A stretch of 64,000 nt of DNA. It comes from Sweltsa coloradensis (Eukaryota > Arthropoda > Insecta > Plecoptera > Chloroperlidae). This document shows positions 24,892-36,264 of this stretch, one piece after another (position 1 is the stretch's first letter; every line of letters starts with the position of its first letter). The notes under the pieces are model-generated. The model made no database searches and was not told the origin of the DNA. It saw only the letters and a program-made list of their open reading frames with translations. A program made the position numbers and the translations under genes. The stretch is from positions 372,001 to 436,000 of the forward strand of contig JAMZAV010000302.1 of assembly GCA_024449915.1 (NCBI GenBank), given 5' to 3'.

Positions 24892-25666
24892 ACTAGGAAA
24901 ACGCTAAAGTCCCGCCGCGTTGATGGATGAGCTTTTTTTTAAGTATTTAGTTTGCGTGGGATATCTTTACTTTTGTAAGTGTTTTGCTTTGCTACCTAAG
25001 CATTGTAGGTGATTGTTGTCAAGTTTCTATTGTTAGGGCCTACTTGTCAAATGTTATTATTTACCGTACAAAAACTTATATTAAAAGCTTTATTTCTATG
25101 GATTCTGGCAAACTTTTTCAACTTTTTCATTCAAAGGGTACTACATCACCGTAACCTTAATGTCCATGTATAATATGAACGTTGTAGCCCCACCCGTTTG
25201 GTCATAATCGGCCCAAATGGCACGAAAATATCGCACTAAACCGTAAAAAACTTATATTAAAAGCTTTATTTCTATGGATTCTGGCTAATTTTTCCAACTT
25301 TTTCTTTCAAAAGGTACTACATGACCATAACCTTAATGTCCATGTATAATATGAAGGTTGTAGCCCCACCCGTTTGGTCAGAATCGGCCCAAATAACACG
25401 AAAATATCGCACTAAAAATTGAAAAAAATCGTAAAAGTACGATATTCATGAGAAATATTTCTTCGATTGTACCCAAAAACAATACACTTCTAAGTTTAGA
25501 GATTTCGAAGGTCCCCTACAATTTTCATCAAGATCGCTTATGCCGTTTGCCCGGAATCCTGCTAACAAACAGACAAAAATACAAAAAAAAAAAAAAAAAA
25601 AAAAAAAACATTGGAGCTAAATTTTTTGGGGGTCAGTGAAATTGAAGTCTTCGCTTCGCTCATCCA
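24892..25666 (-). mobile_element. Helentron/Helitron-like element, family B, copy 1
   Basis: Minus-strand element starting TTGGATGAGCGAAGCGAAG at 25666 and ending GCTCATCCATCAACGCGG … CCTAGT at 24892. Its 3' end faces the 3' end of the preceding family A copy with only 10 bases between. Internally a 176-bp segment (beginning CTTATATTAAAAGCTTTATT at 25075 and again at 25251) is tandemly duplicated. Compared with family A, the 5' region has CTCGGGTG-type and ATGCGATCTTGATGAAAATT phrases in place of the A versions. Confidence 0.6.
25075..25426. repeat. 176-bp tandem duplication inside family B copy 1
   Basis: Two direct units start at 25075 and 25251 with a few substitutions. Other family B copies have one unit, so the duplication is specific to this copy. 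Confidence 0.85.
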
Positions 25667-25859
25667 ATTATTTATTGTTATAATTTGTATGTGCCACAAA
25701 ATAAATAAATCATACTTCGTAAATCAGTTTTTATAACTGAATAGGATAGAATTAACAAAATAGATGTATTAAATGATTCGTAAATGACTCCCTCAGACTG
25801 CAATATACGAGAATGTGTGTGGATCGCACTGTTAGCCATTTTACTGGGGAAAAGTTTTA
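25667..25859. other. spacer between Helentron-like copies
   Basis: AT-rich, with no recognised feature; overlapped by a motif-free 73-codon minus-strand frame. Confidence 0.5.
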
Positions 25860-26452
25860 TTGGATGAGCGTAGCGAGCGAAGCGAAGATTCCATTTCACT
25901 ACACTGGAGAAAAAAATCCGGAATGTTTTTTTTTTTTTTTTTGTCTGTTTGTTAGCACGATTCCGGCTAAACCAATACTCCGATTGCGATGAAATTTAAT
26001 TGAGACCTTCGAAATCTCTGAACTTAGAACTGCCACGTTTTTGAGCACAATCAAAAAAAAATTCCATAAAAATCGCAATTTTACGATTTTTTCGATTTTT
26101 AAAAAAATTCTTCGATTTATAATACCTACACGCTTTGTCCGATTGTAATAATTTTTTCACAGAACCTTTATTTTATGAATTTGTATATTCGTGTGAAATT
26201 TGAGCACAATCGAATAATTATTTCTTATGAAAAAATTGAAATTTTTAGATTTTTTTATTTTTTAAAATTACGATTAATTAAAAAATTAAAATTAAAGTTT
26301 ATTTTTTATTTATTTTAAATAATTATTTAAAAAAAAATCTTCAACTTAGTAATGATTTTTTCACAGAACAGAAAATCCGCATAACACATGGCAGATCAAT
26401 GCACCAATTACGCTCATCCAACAACGCGGCGGGACTTAAGCGTTTTCCTAGT
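25860..26452 (+). mobile_element. Helentron/Helitron-like element, family A, copy 3
   Basis: Starts TTGGATGAGCGTAGCGAGCG at 25860 and ends CGCTCATCCAA, AACGC…GCGTT, CCTAGT at 26452. It has the same internal order as the other family A copies (ATCCGGAATG, poly-T, ACTCCGATTGCGATGAAATT, TTTTTCACAGAACC), with a shorter interior. Confidence 0.65.
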
Positions 26453-26626
26453 TTAAATAGCAAAAGTTATATGCCTTTGGTGGAGGTGCCGGGTAGAGCG
26501 AGAAAAGTTTTAGTTCCATAAGAATAGCATTGTTGGTGGAGGCGCCGGGTCCTCACTTCTTCATGCTATTATTTCTACTTTACATCCAATTTAATTACGG
26601 AGGGAGGTAATATTGTTGTGGTATTT
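26453..26626. other. spacer carrying two copies of the GGTGGAGGTGCCGG motif
   Basis: TTTGGTGGAGGTGCCGGGT at 26476-26494 and TTGGTGGAGGCGCCGGGT at 26533-26550, same orientation, 57 bases apart. Nothing else recognised. Confidence 0.7.
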
Positions 26627-27195
26627 TTGGATGAGAAAGTGAAGACTTTAATTTCCCCGACCGCCCAAAAAATTTAGCTCGGGTGTTTTTTTTTCTTTTT
26701 TTTCCTGTCTGTTTGTTCGCTCTCCACCGGGCAAACGGCATATGCGATCTTGATGAAAATTGGAGGGGACCTTTGAAATCTCTGAACTTAGACTTGCCAC
26801 GTTTTTGGTACAATCGAAGAAATATTTCTCATGAATATCGTACTTTTACGATTTTTTCCGATTTTTAGTGCGATATTTTCGTGACATTTTGGCCGATTAT
26901 GACCAAACGGGTGGGGCTTCAACGTTCATATTTCACATGGACATTAAGGTAATGGTGATGTATTGCTTTCTGAAAGAAAAAGTTGAAAAAGTTTGCCAGA
27001 ATCCATAGAATAAAGGTTTTAATATGAGTTTTTTTTAGGTTTATAATAACAATTTACAAGTAACTATAGAAACTTGACAACAATCACCAACAATGCGTTC
27101 AAAAGACACTTGATAAGTAAATAGATCCCACGCAAACAAAAAACTTACAAAAAAGCTCATCCATCAACGCGTCGGGACTTTAGCGTTTTCCTAGT
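26627..27195 (+). mobile_element. Helentron/Helitron-like element, family B, copy 2
   Basis: Starts TTGGATGAG at 26627 (the following phrase is diverged), includes CATATGCGATCTTGATGAAA and ATGACCAAACGGGTGGGGCT, and ends GCTCATCCATCAACGCGTCG … CCTAGT at 27195. Frames of 60-72 codons on both strands are repeat shadows. Confidence 0.6.
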
Positions 27196-27425
27196 AAAAT
27201 ACCAATTCCAATAGACTTCACAGCCATTCCAATCCCAATTTGGGCGAATTGAACGTCCCTTCAAGTACAGGCATTTCAAGTTCCAAGCTCAAGTTGTTTT
27301 CATCGTAACATGATGCAGAGAACGAGGGAGGCGTATTTTGATGATTACGGAATATAAACGAGTTCTTATACATCATTATGTAAATCATCTATCTTTCGTT
27401 TTTAAACTGTCAATTAAAGATTTGT

Positions 27426-27498
27426 GAGGCTCGTTGGTTCAGTGGCAAGGGTCTATGTTCCTACTTCAAATACAGAAGATCTTTTTCTTCGATTCCCG
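27426..27498 (+). mobile_element. degenerate tRNA-like SINE head
   Basis: A-box-like TTGGTTCAGTGGCAAG near 27434 and B-box-like TCTTCGATTCCCG near 27485, with spacing suited to a tRNA-derived Pol III promoter. The stems are weak. Confidence 0.4.
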
Positions 27499-27888
27499 TT
27501 TCAGGTCCACGTAATTTAACTTCTGAGATGGACACATCATGATGATGTATTGGGAAGGTAAACGGAAATTTTGGAGCCTTTCCAGAAACAAAGCACATAA
27601 TAAATTTGTAAGTTGATCCAAATAACTATTTTCGATGTTGGCTTTATCCACGGGCAAATCGTGGCCAACCATCGTTACTCATTTTTAATACTGAAAGATG
27701 GTTGACAAATATTGGTTTATTGATGGCGACGACGTTAACAGGGTTTGGTTTGAAACAGCTTTAATTGAAGACTCCAACTGTAAATCCAATGTAAATCCAA
27801 AGTCCAATGATTTTTATTTACAATGTAAATCAGTAGTGGCGAGGTGTAGACTACAAAATAAAATGTTTTTATTTTGTATGTAAATAAA

Positions 27889-27981
27889 TGTATGTATGTG
27901 TGTATGTGTGTGTATGTAATGTATGTATGTTTGTTGTTTTGTTGTGTGTGTTGTGTGTGTGTTGTTTTGTGTGTATGTGTA
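27889..27981. repeat. (TATG)n/(TG)n microsatellite
   Basis: Interrupted TATG and TG units over about 90 bases. Confidence 0.85.
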
Positions 27982-29606
27982 TTTAATTTTATTAATGGTG
28001 GACTAGTTATTGACAGTGCGTAGTTCGTAGCAGTAGTAGTTGTAGTTTTAGTTCTAGTAACTGACTCTGTTGTAAAATGAGGTTATGTACACTGCAAATA
28101 AAGTGTATGTTTAAACAACAAAGTGGCATTAAAACTATGCTATAGACTGGCCTGCAAGCACAGTACTTCAGCTTTGTTCCAAAATGAGTGTACGTGTGTG
28201 TTTTATTTATGAGAGTGCTATAGGCACATTTAATTATATTTGATCATTGGGGCATACACGTTTTCGTTAATTATGATGAAATCAGATTCTTGACATGTTT
28301 GGGTGCTCTTGAAACTACTTTCTGAGCGAGGTTTATATATATAAAAAAAAAAATGGCACTGATGCATAAAGAATCGACTTCGATTGTACCAATTCAAAAA
28401 AGGAAAATTTTATTGTAATGAAAACGACTTACGAATAAAATTGTTAAAAAAAGATTTATTTTCTTGGTAATAATTATTGTCAGTCTTTGCTAGAAGAGAG
28501 TGTAATACCTAAAAAAAAATTAAAAAAAATAAAACAGAAGTCTTATATAAAAGCGACGATAAAACGCTCGTCAAACCAGTTATCTCAATTGACGTTAAGC
28601 CCACACCTTAACAACGTGAACAATTTTATTTTAATTATTCTCAAACCTTGGCGCATACGATTATCAAAGAACACTTTACTTTAAACTATGATCTTGTTCA
28701 TCAAAAAAATATTTCCATCAAAAGCCGCCTCGTCTATCGAAAAGCGGGCGTTGCTTTGGCAGCATCGCTATTGAGCAAGGCTGACAAATATGAATTTCAA
28801 CTTCAAAACGGACGATTTTACGATGGTATATTCTCGTTTAGACGAGTTCATTTATCATTGATCATTTTGCCCTAGTCTAGACATGCCAGGCGCTTATTGC
28901 TGCCTCGATGTTCCACAGCTAGATGCATCCAATATTTTATTTACATGCGCTCGCGTTAGAAGATTATTCGTTCTAATATGGATCGAAGGCCACATTCGTC
29001 AAAGATAAATGTACTGATGTTTTGCGTGGTAGCAATTTTACAAACTGGGTTACAAAGTTGCTGTATTCTATAATAATTAATGTTTGTATACTAACGTTTT
29101 ACTACTAAACTGCATTTAAATAATAACTCAAGAGACATATCCATTTTATGCACGCCACTGCAACCTATTTTAAAACTGTATAAAAACAAACCAACACACA
29201 CCACAACTATATAATGTGTTGAATTCATGCATACAACCGATAATGCTCAAAACACTGACACACATTCATACACAAAGCCATGCTCATACGGAAACCCTTG
29301 CATAAAACCACGGACATACAACTCGTACTATAATTTTTTTTTAAATGAAAAATGAACGCACGGGTAAGAATATATATATATATTATAAATACATTTATTT
29401 AGAATACAAGCAATTGGTACGCAAGTACCCAAAAGAGAGAGCAAAGCTATTTATAAACAACATATCGACGAAGGAGAAAACGAAAATAAAGTAATTTGTC
29501 ATGTTTTGGTCTTTTTGCTAGCGGCGCCGGGTTAGCTTACTATTTAATAAACCTTCGCTTGTTTATAATAATAATGCAACTACAATAAAGAGGTTAAAAT
29601 GTACCC

Positions 29607-29712
29607 GTCCTGATGGTCTAGTGGTTAAGACGCCTGTCTGGAATGCTGGAGATCCGTGGATCGATTCCCGGTTGGGGCGGACTTTTTTAATTTCTGAATT
29701 GTAGTAAATAAA
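29607..29712 (+). mobile_element. tRNA-derived SINE with well-preserved tRNA-like head
   Basis: The 75-base head folds as a tRNA. The acceptor GTCCTGA (29607-29613) pairs fully, with G-U wobbles, with TTGGGGC (29672-29678). The D stem GTCT/AGAC is perfect. The anticodon stem CCTGT/GCTGG has one mismatch and the loop CTGGAAT would read GGA. The T-loop is ATCGATT with two stem mismatches. A-box TGGTCTAGTGG and B-box GGATCGATTCC are clear. A T6 run at 29683-29688 would stop Pol III right after the head. A Ser tRNA should have a long variable arm and this does not, so it is not a working tRNA-Ser. The tail (GCGGACTTTTTTAATTTCTG, then AGTAAATAA) recurs at 60498-60562. Confidence 0.6.
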
Positions 29713-31265
29713 ACCTTCGCTTGTTCTCGGCTTCTCGCATTCAGTAATGGTACTGTATAAATGGTTATAATAAGGTAATGGTGGAGGTGCCTGGTCATGA
29801 ATGTTTATACTTTCTGAAGGCTCACTACTCCCGTCTTACCCATGGTCTACAAAATCATTCTGTTTCGTACTTACAACCATCTCGACAAGGTTTAAGTTCG
29901 GAACAAATGTATTCATTTTTTTCGTTACTTAGACGGTAGTCGCCTTTTAAATATACCTTTTAAAAACATTGTTTGATTGAAGTAAATGTCAGAAGCAATA
30001 AACTCCTTCCTGAACCGGGAAACCGGTATTTGATCCTAGGAACTCCTGCTTTGACGGCTTGCAGTGTTACGCTCAGGGGACCACCAAGCTATACACATAA
30101 TACCGATCGTTCCTCGTGATTTACTTAAACATAAAATACTACAACCACATTTGCCCTTTGGGAAAAGTTTTTCTCTAGTCTTTAAGTCAAGGAGAAAAAT
30201 ACATAATCGTAAGTTCACGGCAGCAAGTTTCGCCGCAGTTGTATACGTTAATGTAACGTTCTATAGGGCGTGAAACTGCAGTTAGAAAATATGACCCCAT
30301 TCTTCGTCCTCGACCACAGGAGGGTAATCCCCACTTTATGACCCCTTAGGTCACAAAGCGCTTCTCAGACTCACCAGAGACCAGACCTGGTCGAGACTTA
30401 AACACGACTCATAGTCAATAACTTTAAGACTTATCTTGTCCCAGAGAGCAGTGTGGTCACTTCGTACTCGTGGAGAAACTCGAGATACGTGCCCTTTCAG
30501 TTCAACAAACAACAAACAACGCTCGAGGCCTTGAAACTGTTTTGTTGATATATGCGAGAAAGTTGTGCTCAAGAATCTGTTGAATAATAGTTTCTTATTA
30601 AACTCTGTGTTGGTTGTGTGAGTTTAGGCTCTCGAGGAACCGTATACAGTAGATGCATGGCACATTGAGATGGTGAGATCTATACAGTATACGTGGACGC
30701 ACTTTGAGAAATAAAGGTTAATATACGAACGTGCCTCACTGCTCCAAAATAATGTCAGTTTTATGTTGAGACAAGGTGAAGCACAATTTTTCGTGGTTAT
30801 TTTCGGCTAGCTACAAAAGCGAAATGTATTTCGTGCAAATAACATAATATATGACGGTTCCAACAACACTTGTAAATTGTGTTTAGACGTTGCATTGTGT
30901 TAGTTGTGTGTTCAGCCACTTGAACGGAATTTACCAATTACATAACTCGAATTTGAAACCTTTGACTTTAAAGGTAAGCTGAGGGGTTGGTTTAGTTTAG
31001 TAGTGGGAGTAAGCAAGACACGATAAAATTATTGTTAAGTGAATACTACTGTGTGATGGTAGTTTTTAAACTTATTTTTATAGACTTGGAATAAAAGTAT
31101 TAATACAAAATGTTTGTATATTGTTGGTTTGATAGAAGATTGTTCTTCTATTTTCTTTAAATGGATAAGTGATATGATTTTTATTTTAGATTTATAATGT
31201 TTTTTTATCAATAAAAATGATAGCCTTCCTGCCCTATGGGCAGGTACAATTCAATAAATAAATTA
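29713..31265. other. unassigned stretch
   Basis: Contains one variant of the dispersed motif, AATGGTGGAGGTGCCTGGT, at 29777-29795. Frames of 60-73 codons around 30.0-30.6 kb lie on both strands and lack motifs. No gene recognised. Confidence 0.45.
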
Positions 31266-31974
31266 TTAAGCGAGCAAAGCGAGCGTTTCCATTTGACTCT
31301 GCCGGAAAAATTAGTCACTGGTTTTGTTTGTTTTTTTTGTTTTTTTTGTTTGTTTGTTTGTATGTCTCGCCATAACGTTCGAACGGAGGCTCGGATCGAG
31401 TTGAAATTTTGACCATCCGCAAGCTTCGTTCTCGATTGAATGCCATTAGTTTTGTGGCAAAATCGTTCAAAAAGTTAAAAAGTTACATTAAAGTTAATCG
31501 AAAGTTTTTTTTTCAAACTAAACGGCGATAAAATCTGAGGTGGCCAAATCATTTAGAATGTCCGTCCGGTCACGAATATGTAATTTTATTTTGATCCGAT
31601 AAGTAGTGTTAATGGAAATTACATTATAACAAAAGTAACGTTGCCATGGCAACGAAAAGACGCGCGAAGTTTCTAATGCACTGCCACCTAGAAGTAATCA
31701 AAATACTTTCGAGGAAGAGTGTATTATTTGTCACCAAAGAGTTTAAATAGTTTTCCCAAGAAGTCAAGGTCCTCTAGATGGCGGTGGATTTTATCCACAA
31801 AGTAAAGGTTTACACACGGGTTTACCCAAATACCTTGGCAATAATAAATAATATTGGAAACATGGCCCTGTGGACAGCGAACGTCGCAAATTTTAAAATT
31901 AAAAAAATGTGCAATGTGGGTCTAGCTATAGCACGTGCTCGCTTATCAACGCGTCCAACTGAGCGTTTCCTAGT
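31266..31974 (+). mobile_element. Helentron/Helitron-like element, family C
   Basis: Starts TTAAGCGAGCAAAGCGAGCG at 31266 and ends GCTCGCTTATC, AACGC…GCGTT, CCTAGT at 31974. The 5' repeat TAAGCGAGC and its subterminal complement GCTCGCTTA differ from families A and B at the same positions, while the hairpin and CTAGT are unchanged. The interior (TTGTTTGT runs, then GATCGAGTTGAAATTTTGAC) is unrelated to A and B except in style. The 84-codon frame at 31778-32032 runs past the element and is not called. Confidence 0.6.
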
Positions 31975-34900
31975 TAAGCTATACGTTATACATACATTTA
32001 ATATTTTAAACGAATTGACTTGTGGCGTTTAGTAATGTAACAACACTATTACTTAATGCATTACATCTGAACTCCATTTTCCCCCAAAATTCCGAAACAG
32101 TGAACTTTTATTTTACTATAACAATACCATATGTTTTAAAATTTTGATCGCTCTGCATGTTTATTTAAGAATATTGTCAAATAGTTTTAAAAACATATTT
32201 TTAGATGTCTTAACTTATAAATATATGCAAATGCTTCATTTGTTTTGTTTTTTATCTCAATCAATCTAACCTGAGGTATTAATTCATTTGGGGAAAAACA
32301 ATATTTCCTTTTAGTTAGGTACCATAAGGGTTTATTATTTTCAGTTAGACTAGCGTAAATTCACTGATTATCTTCCTTTATCTCACCATATCACATTATT
32401 CTGTCTCCATATTGAATGAAATAACTTGCGAAATCTTAGTGGTGGGTTGAATACAAATACAGAATAAAACTTTGGCGAAATGAAAGTCACAAAGTTAAAA
32501 GTAAAATGTTGGAAATCTAAAGTAAGTCTCCAAAGATTGTCACAAAGATATGGAATTTATAAATTATATAGTGAGATTTCCTTCATTTTAACCAAACATA
32601 GTATTGAGGTTGTTTAGATAGACCGATGAGATTTTAAAAGTTAAAAAGTTTGTTCTGCGTATTGAATACCGTATATTTTATATATTATATACACACTAAT
32701 CAAACATCCATACAACTTTGAGACATATTTTCTGAAAATTTAAAATCAGTGGTGTGTGGGTACCCGAAATTTCGGGCAATAAAAAGGGAATTTGATTTTC
32801 GGGATAAAGAGAATATATTTTGGAGGGTTGGTGGAGGTGCCGGTCTAGGATTTACATACATTTTTGGTGGAGGTGCCGGTCCAGACAATTACGAAAGATT
32901 CTTCACAAGTAAAATACATTTTTTACGTTTTTTCTGTACCCTACCCGACCGGACAACCTGCAGCAGTTTAGTACCCGTACCCGAGCCGAGCCGACTGTCA
33001 AAACCTAGACCCGCACAGTCCTAAACTTTACACGTTTAGCCACTTCTTTTATTTTCCCTTGTATTTATGTTTTGAAGATGAGTAAAATATTGAAAAATTA
33101 AATATTCCAGATACCTCTAAATGCATTGAACACTTTTAAAATGAGTTTAATGCAACGCGAAGAAAATGCTACTACACAACATATTACAACATAAGTTACA
33201 ATCCATGTGTCAGCACGCAGAGTAAATTAGGTAAGTGCAATTCTTCCTCAGCTATAACAAAGATACATAACTTCTTGTTTACTTCCAGATTACAATGGGA
33301 GTGTATCTGCAAAAAGTCAACCAAGACACGTTTTTGCTGAAAAAATCAATCCCCAACCCGAGCCCGAAAGGAAACTTCTGCCTTCACCTTAATAAAACAA
33401 TTTATTCACTAATTTATTAATTTTTAGTTTCGACGTATTTCATATGTTGTGTATCGACCAGTGTATGCCTTTTTTACGAATTATTTAAGTAGGAAATATT
33501 AAAGAGATATTTTTTATTAAAATTTTTAAGTTTTAATACAAACGATAAAAACAAATTGCGATTATTACCCTTTGTAACCGTCAGCACTCTTGAGTCTTGA
33601 CAAAAAAATAGTAAATGTATACGCGTACGTTTGTATAAATAATATATGCACATTAACAATGATTACGTGAAAGTGTTGGTTGAGGGGGTGTTTGCTACAC
33701 GTAATCTAGGTGTGCAAACTCTTGTGTAATATACAAGATTTATGTCAGCGGTTAAACATAGCAATCTCTAAAAAGTATATTCTCGGTATAAGCATGGTTT
33801 GTTGGCGTTACAAAATATCACGCTATGATAAGCTGCAAAAGTGTTCATTCCTATAATGGCAACAAACTCAAACCAATATCTTTCGCGATAAGTCGACTAA
33901 CGGATCCTAAAAGTGGAAGGTGGAGTTTGCGTTATGAACCCCTAGACGGGGCACAACGTCGTTTTAGCGTCTCATCCAACGCATTCTAATATGCGCAGAG
34001 GGACGCACCGTTCTTGGCTGCGTGCGTGATTCAGAAGAAGCGGACTTTTTATAACCCAAGAAAGTTATATGGACATCATATTTCTAGAATCTGTTAAAAC
34101 AATGAGGTTCATGTAAGCACATTTAAGGAAAAATATAGCGGCTAAAGAATGTCTTAATGATTACTTTAAGAGCGAAGCAAGAGTGACGCAGCATACGTAT
34201 TAAAAGTTAAACATGCCATCTTCTACTTGCTAACTAAAAACGTTTTCTGCAGCATATTGTTATGAATGATAAAAGATGGAGTTAAACATAAAAATAACTT
34301 CGAAAAATAGTCAACTCCTTTATAACGAGACCCATACTTTTTCAAATAATAAAACTGTAAATCACATAAAATCGTCAAAATACAATATTTCAACTTTATA
34401 AAATTGTAATAATAACAAATCCAAAACATACCCGTTCATCTGTGTCTAACACATTCAGTTTATGTTTTTAAATCAAATGGTGATTGTAAGTTAGATAAAA
34501 GTTTCATAATATTCCACTTACTTTTATGCAGATTGTTGAAAAAAGGTCGAGGATATCACAACTTTGAAACCTCTGTTTCAACCCAACATCAAACGTAAAA
34601 TTTCAATTGTTGGTAAAAGATTGAAGCATTAGATTCAAGTTAACAAAACGAAAAAGCCAAAGGGCAATAGGTTGTCCTTGCTCTAAACGTTTAACCCTGA
34701 AAGTAATATAAGTATAAAATACTTACAAAAATGACCAGGCTAACATGCAAACTAAAATGCGTATTAAATAACAGGTTTAGTAGACTACTGCTTGAAGAAA
34801 TTCGAATTTGAGTGTATGTTGTATTTTGATCAAAATTGTGTAAATTACACTGCAATTCTTCGAAACAGGTGCTTGTGGTTTGAAATATACATAGCAGCTC

Positions 34901-35657
34901 ATGCATTTCCATACGTTATGTATCATTTATATGTTATCTAGCGTTAAATTTAATCAGAAACTATACATATCATTCTGTATGTCATTTTCCCCACTTATAC
35001 GTTAAGATCCGGTCAATACAGAAGTCATCATGTTTGTACTTTTTAGTTGTCCGTAAATTACTTTAGTGAAACTAGGGATTTAGTAATCACTAGAATCAAT
35101 AATTATACAAAGCGTATTATAGTTGATACAGTATGGTAAATTAATGATATTGATGTCTTTTCGGGGAGGGGCAGTAGGGGCATTTCTCTAATACTTGAAG
35201 AATACTTACCTTTAATTTATGATGAAGAAGTGTATTTTAAGGACGTTGAGCCAGTTGTTCAGTAAGAAATTTTGTATTTAATTGGATGACGTTGGTTCAA
35301 TTTTAATGTCATGTTGTTGAAAAATAGGAAAATAAAAACACTCTGACCGAAAACCGATGACTTACTGCAATATGTCATTTTAAATTAAACGATTTGTGTT
35401 AGTAAATACAATGGCATTTACTTTTAAATTAAAATTATTTGATAATTAATCAATTTTGATGTATATTTTTGTGAAAGCGATTAAAATATTATGACGCTTC
35501 CTGTGTTCGTCAATCGGTGCATTTCAAACGCATTCATTGGTGGACCGTATCTGAAAAAACTTATTTCTAGTTTAGTCGGCAATTAAAAGTTAACTGTGTT
35601 GTTTCAATTTTAAAAAAATGTTTGAACAACATTTTGATACTCTATGTCGAGTCATAT
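31975..35657. other. unassigned AT-rich stretch
   Basis: No gene recognised. Two same-strand copies of the GGTGGAGGTGCCGGT motif lie at 32828-32844 and 32862-32880, within a 91-codon frame that I take to be chance. Frames at 33474-33659, 34223-34429 and 34691-34912 are AT-driven. Confidence 0.45.
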
Positions 35658-36264
35658 TTGGATGAGCGTAGCGAGTGAAGCGAAGATTCTATTTCACTAC
35701 AACGGAGAAAAAAATCCGGAATGTTTTTTTCCTTTTTTGTATTTTTGGCTTTTTGTTAACACGATTCCGGCTAAACCGATACTCCAATTGCAATGAAATT
35801 TGCTGGAGACCTTCGAAATCTTTGAACTTAGAACTGCCACGTTTTTGAGCGCCACCAAAAAATTATTTCTCATGAAAATCGCAATTTTACGATTTGTTTC
35901 GATTTTTTAAAAATTTCTTCGACTTATAACACCTACATGCTTTATCCGATTTTAATGATTTTTTCACAGAACCATAATTTTATAAATTAAGATATTCGTG
36001 TGAAATTTGAGCACAATCGAATAATTATTTCTTTTGAAAATCGAAATTTTACCATTTTTTTCTTTTTAAAATTATGATTAATTAAAAAATAACAAATTAA
36101 AGTTTATTTTTTATTTTTTTTAAATTTTTTTTTTTTAAATCTTCAACTTAGTAATGATTTTTTTCACAGAACAACAGAAAATCCGCATAACACATGGCAG
36201 CTCAATGCACCAATTACGCTCATCCAACAACGCGCCTGAAAAAGCGTTTGCGAAGCTTCCTAGT
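35658..36264 (+). mobile_element. Helentron/Helitron-like element, family A, copy 4
   Basis: Starts TTGGATGAGCGTAGCGAGTG at 35658 and ends CGCTCATCCAA, then the longer hairpin variant (AACGCGCCTGAAAAAGCGTT) and CGAAGCTTCCTAGT at 36264. The same 3' variant occurs in copy 1, so A has two 3' subtypes. Confidence 0.65.

Larger units (their letters stand above)
27196..29606. other. unassigned stretch with SINE-like head and TG-rich microsatellite
   Basis: No gene recognised. A tRNA-like head at 27426-27498 and a TATG/TG microsatellite at 27889-27981 are listed separately. A (TA)n run lies at about 29370-29384. Motif-free frames of 61-75 codons are not called. Confidence 0.45.

Noticed and set aside
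29607..29681. A functional tRNA gene
   Set aside because: The T stem has two mismatches and the anticodon stem one; a GGA (Ser) tRNA would need a long variable arm; and the tail recurs at 60.5 kb, all pointing to a SINE.
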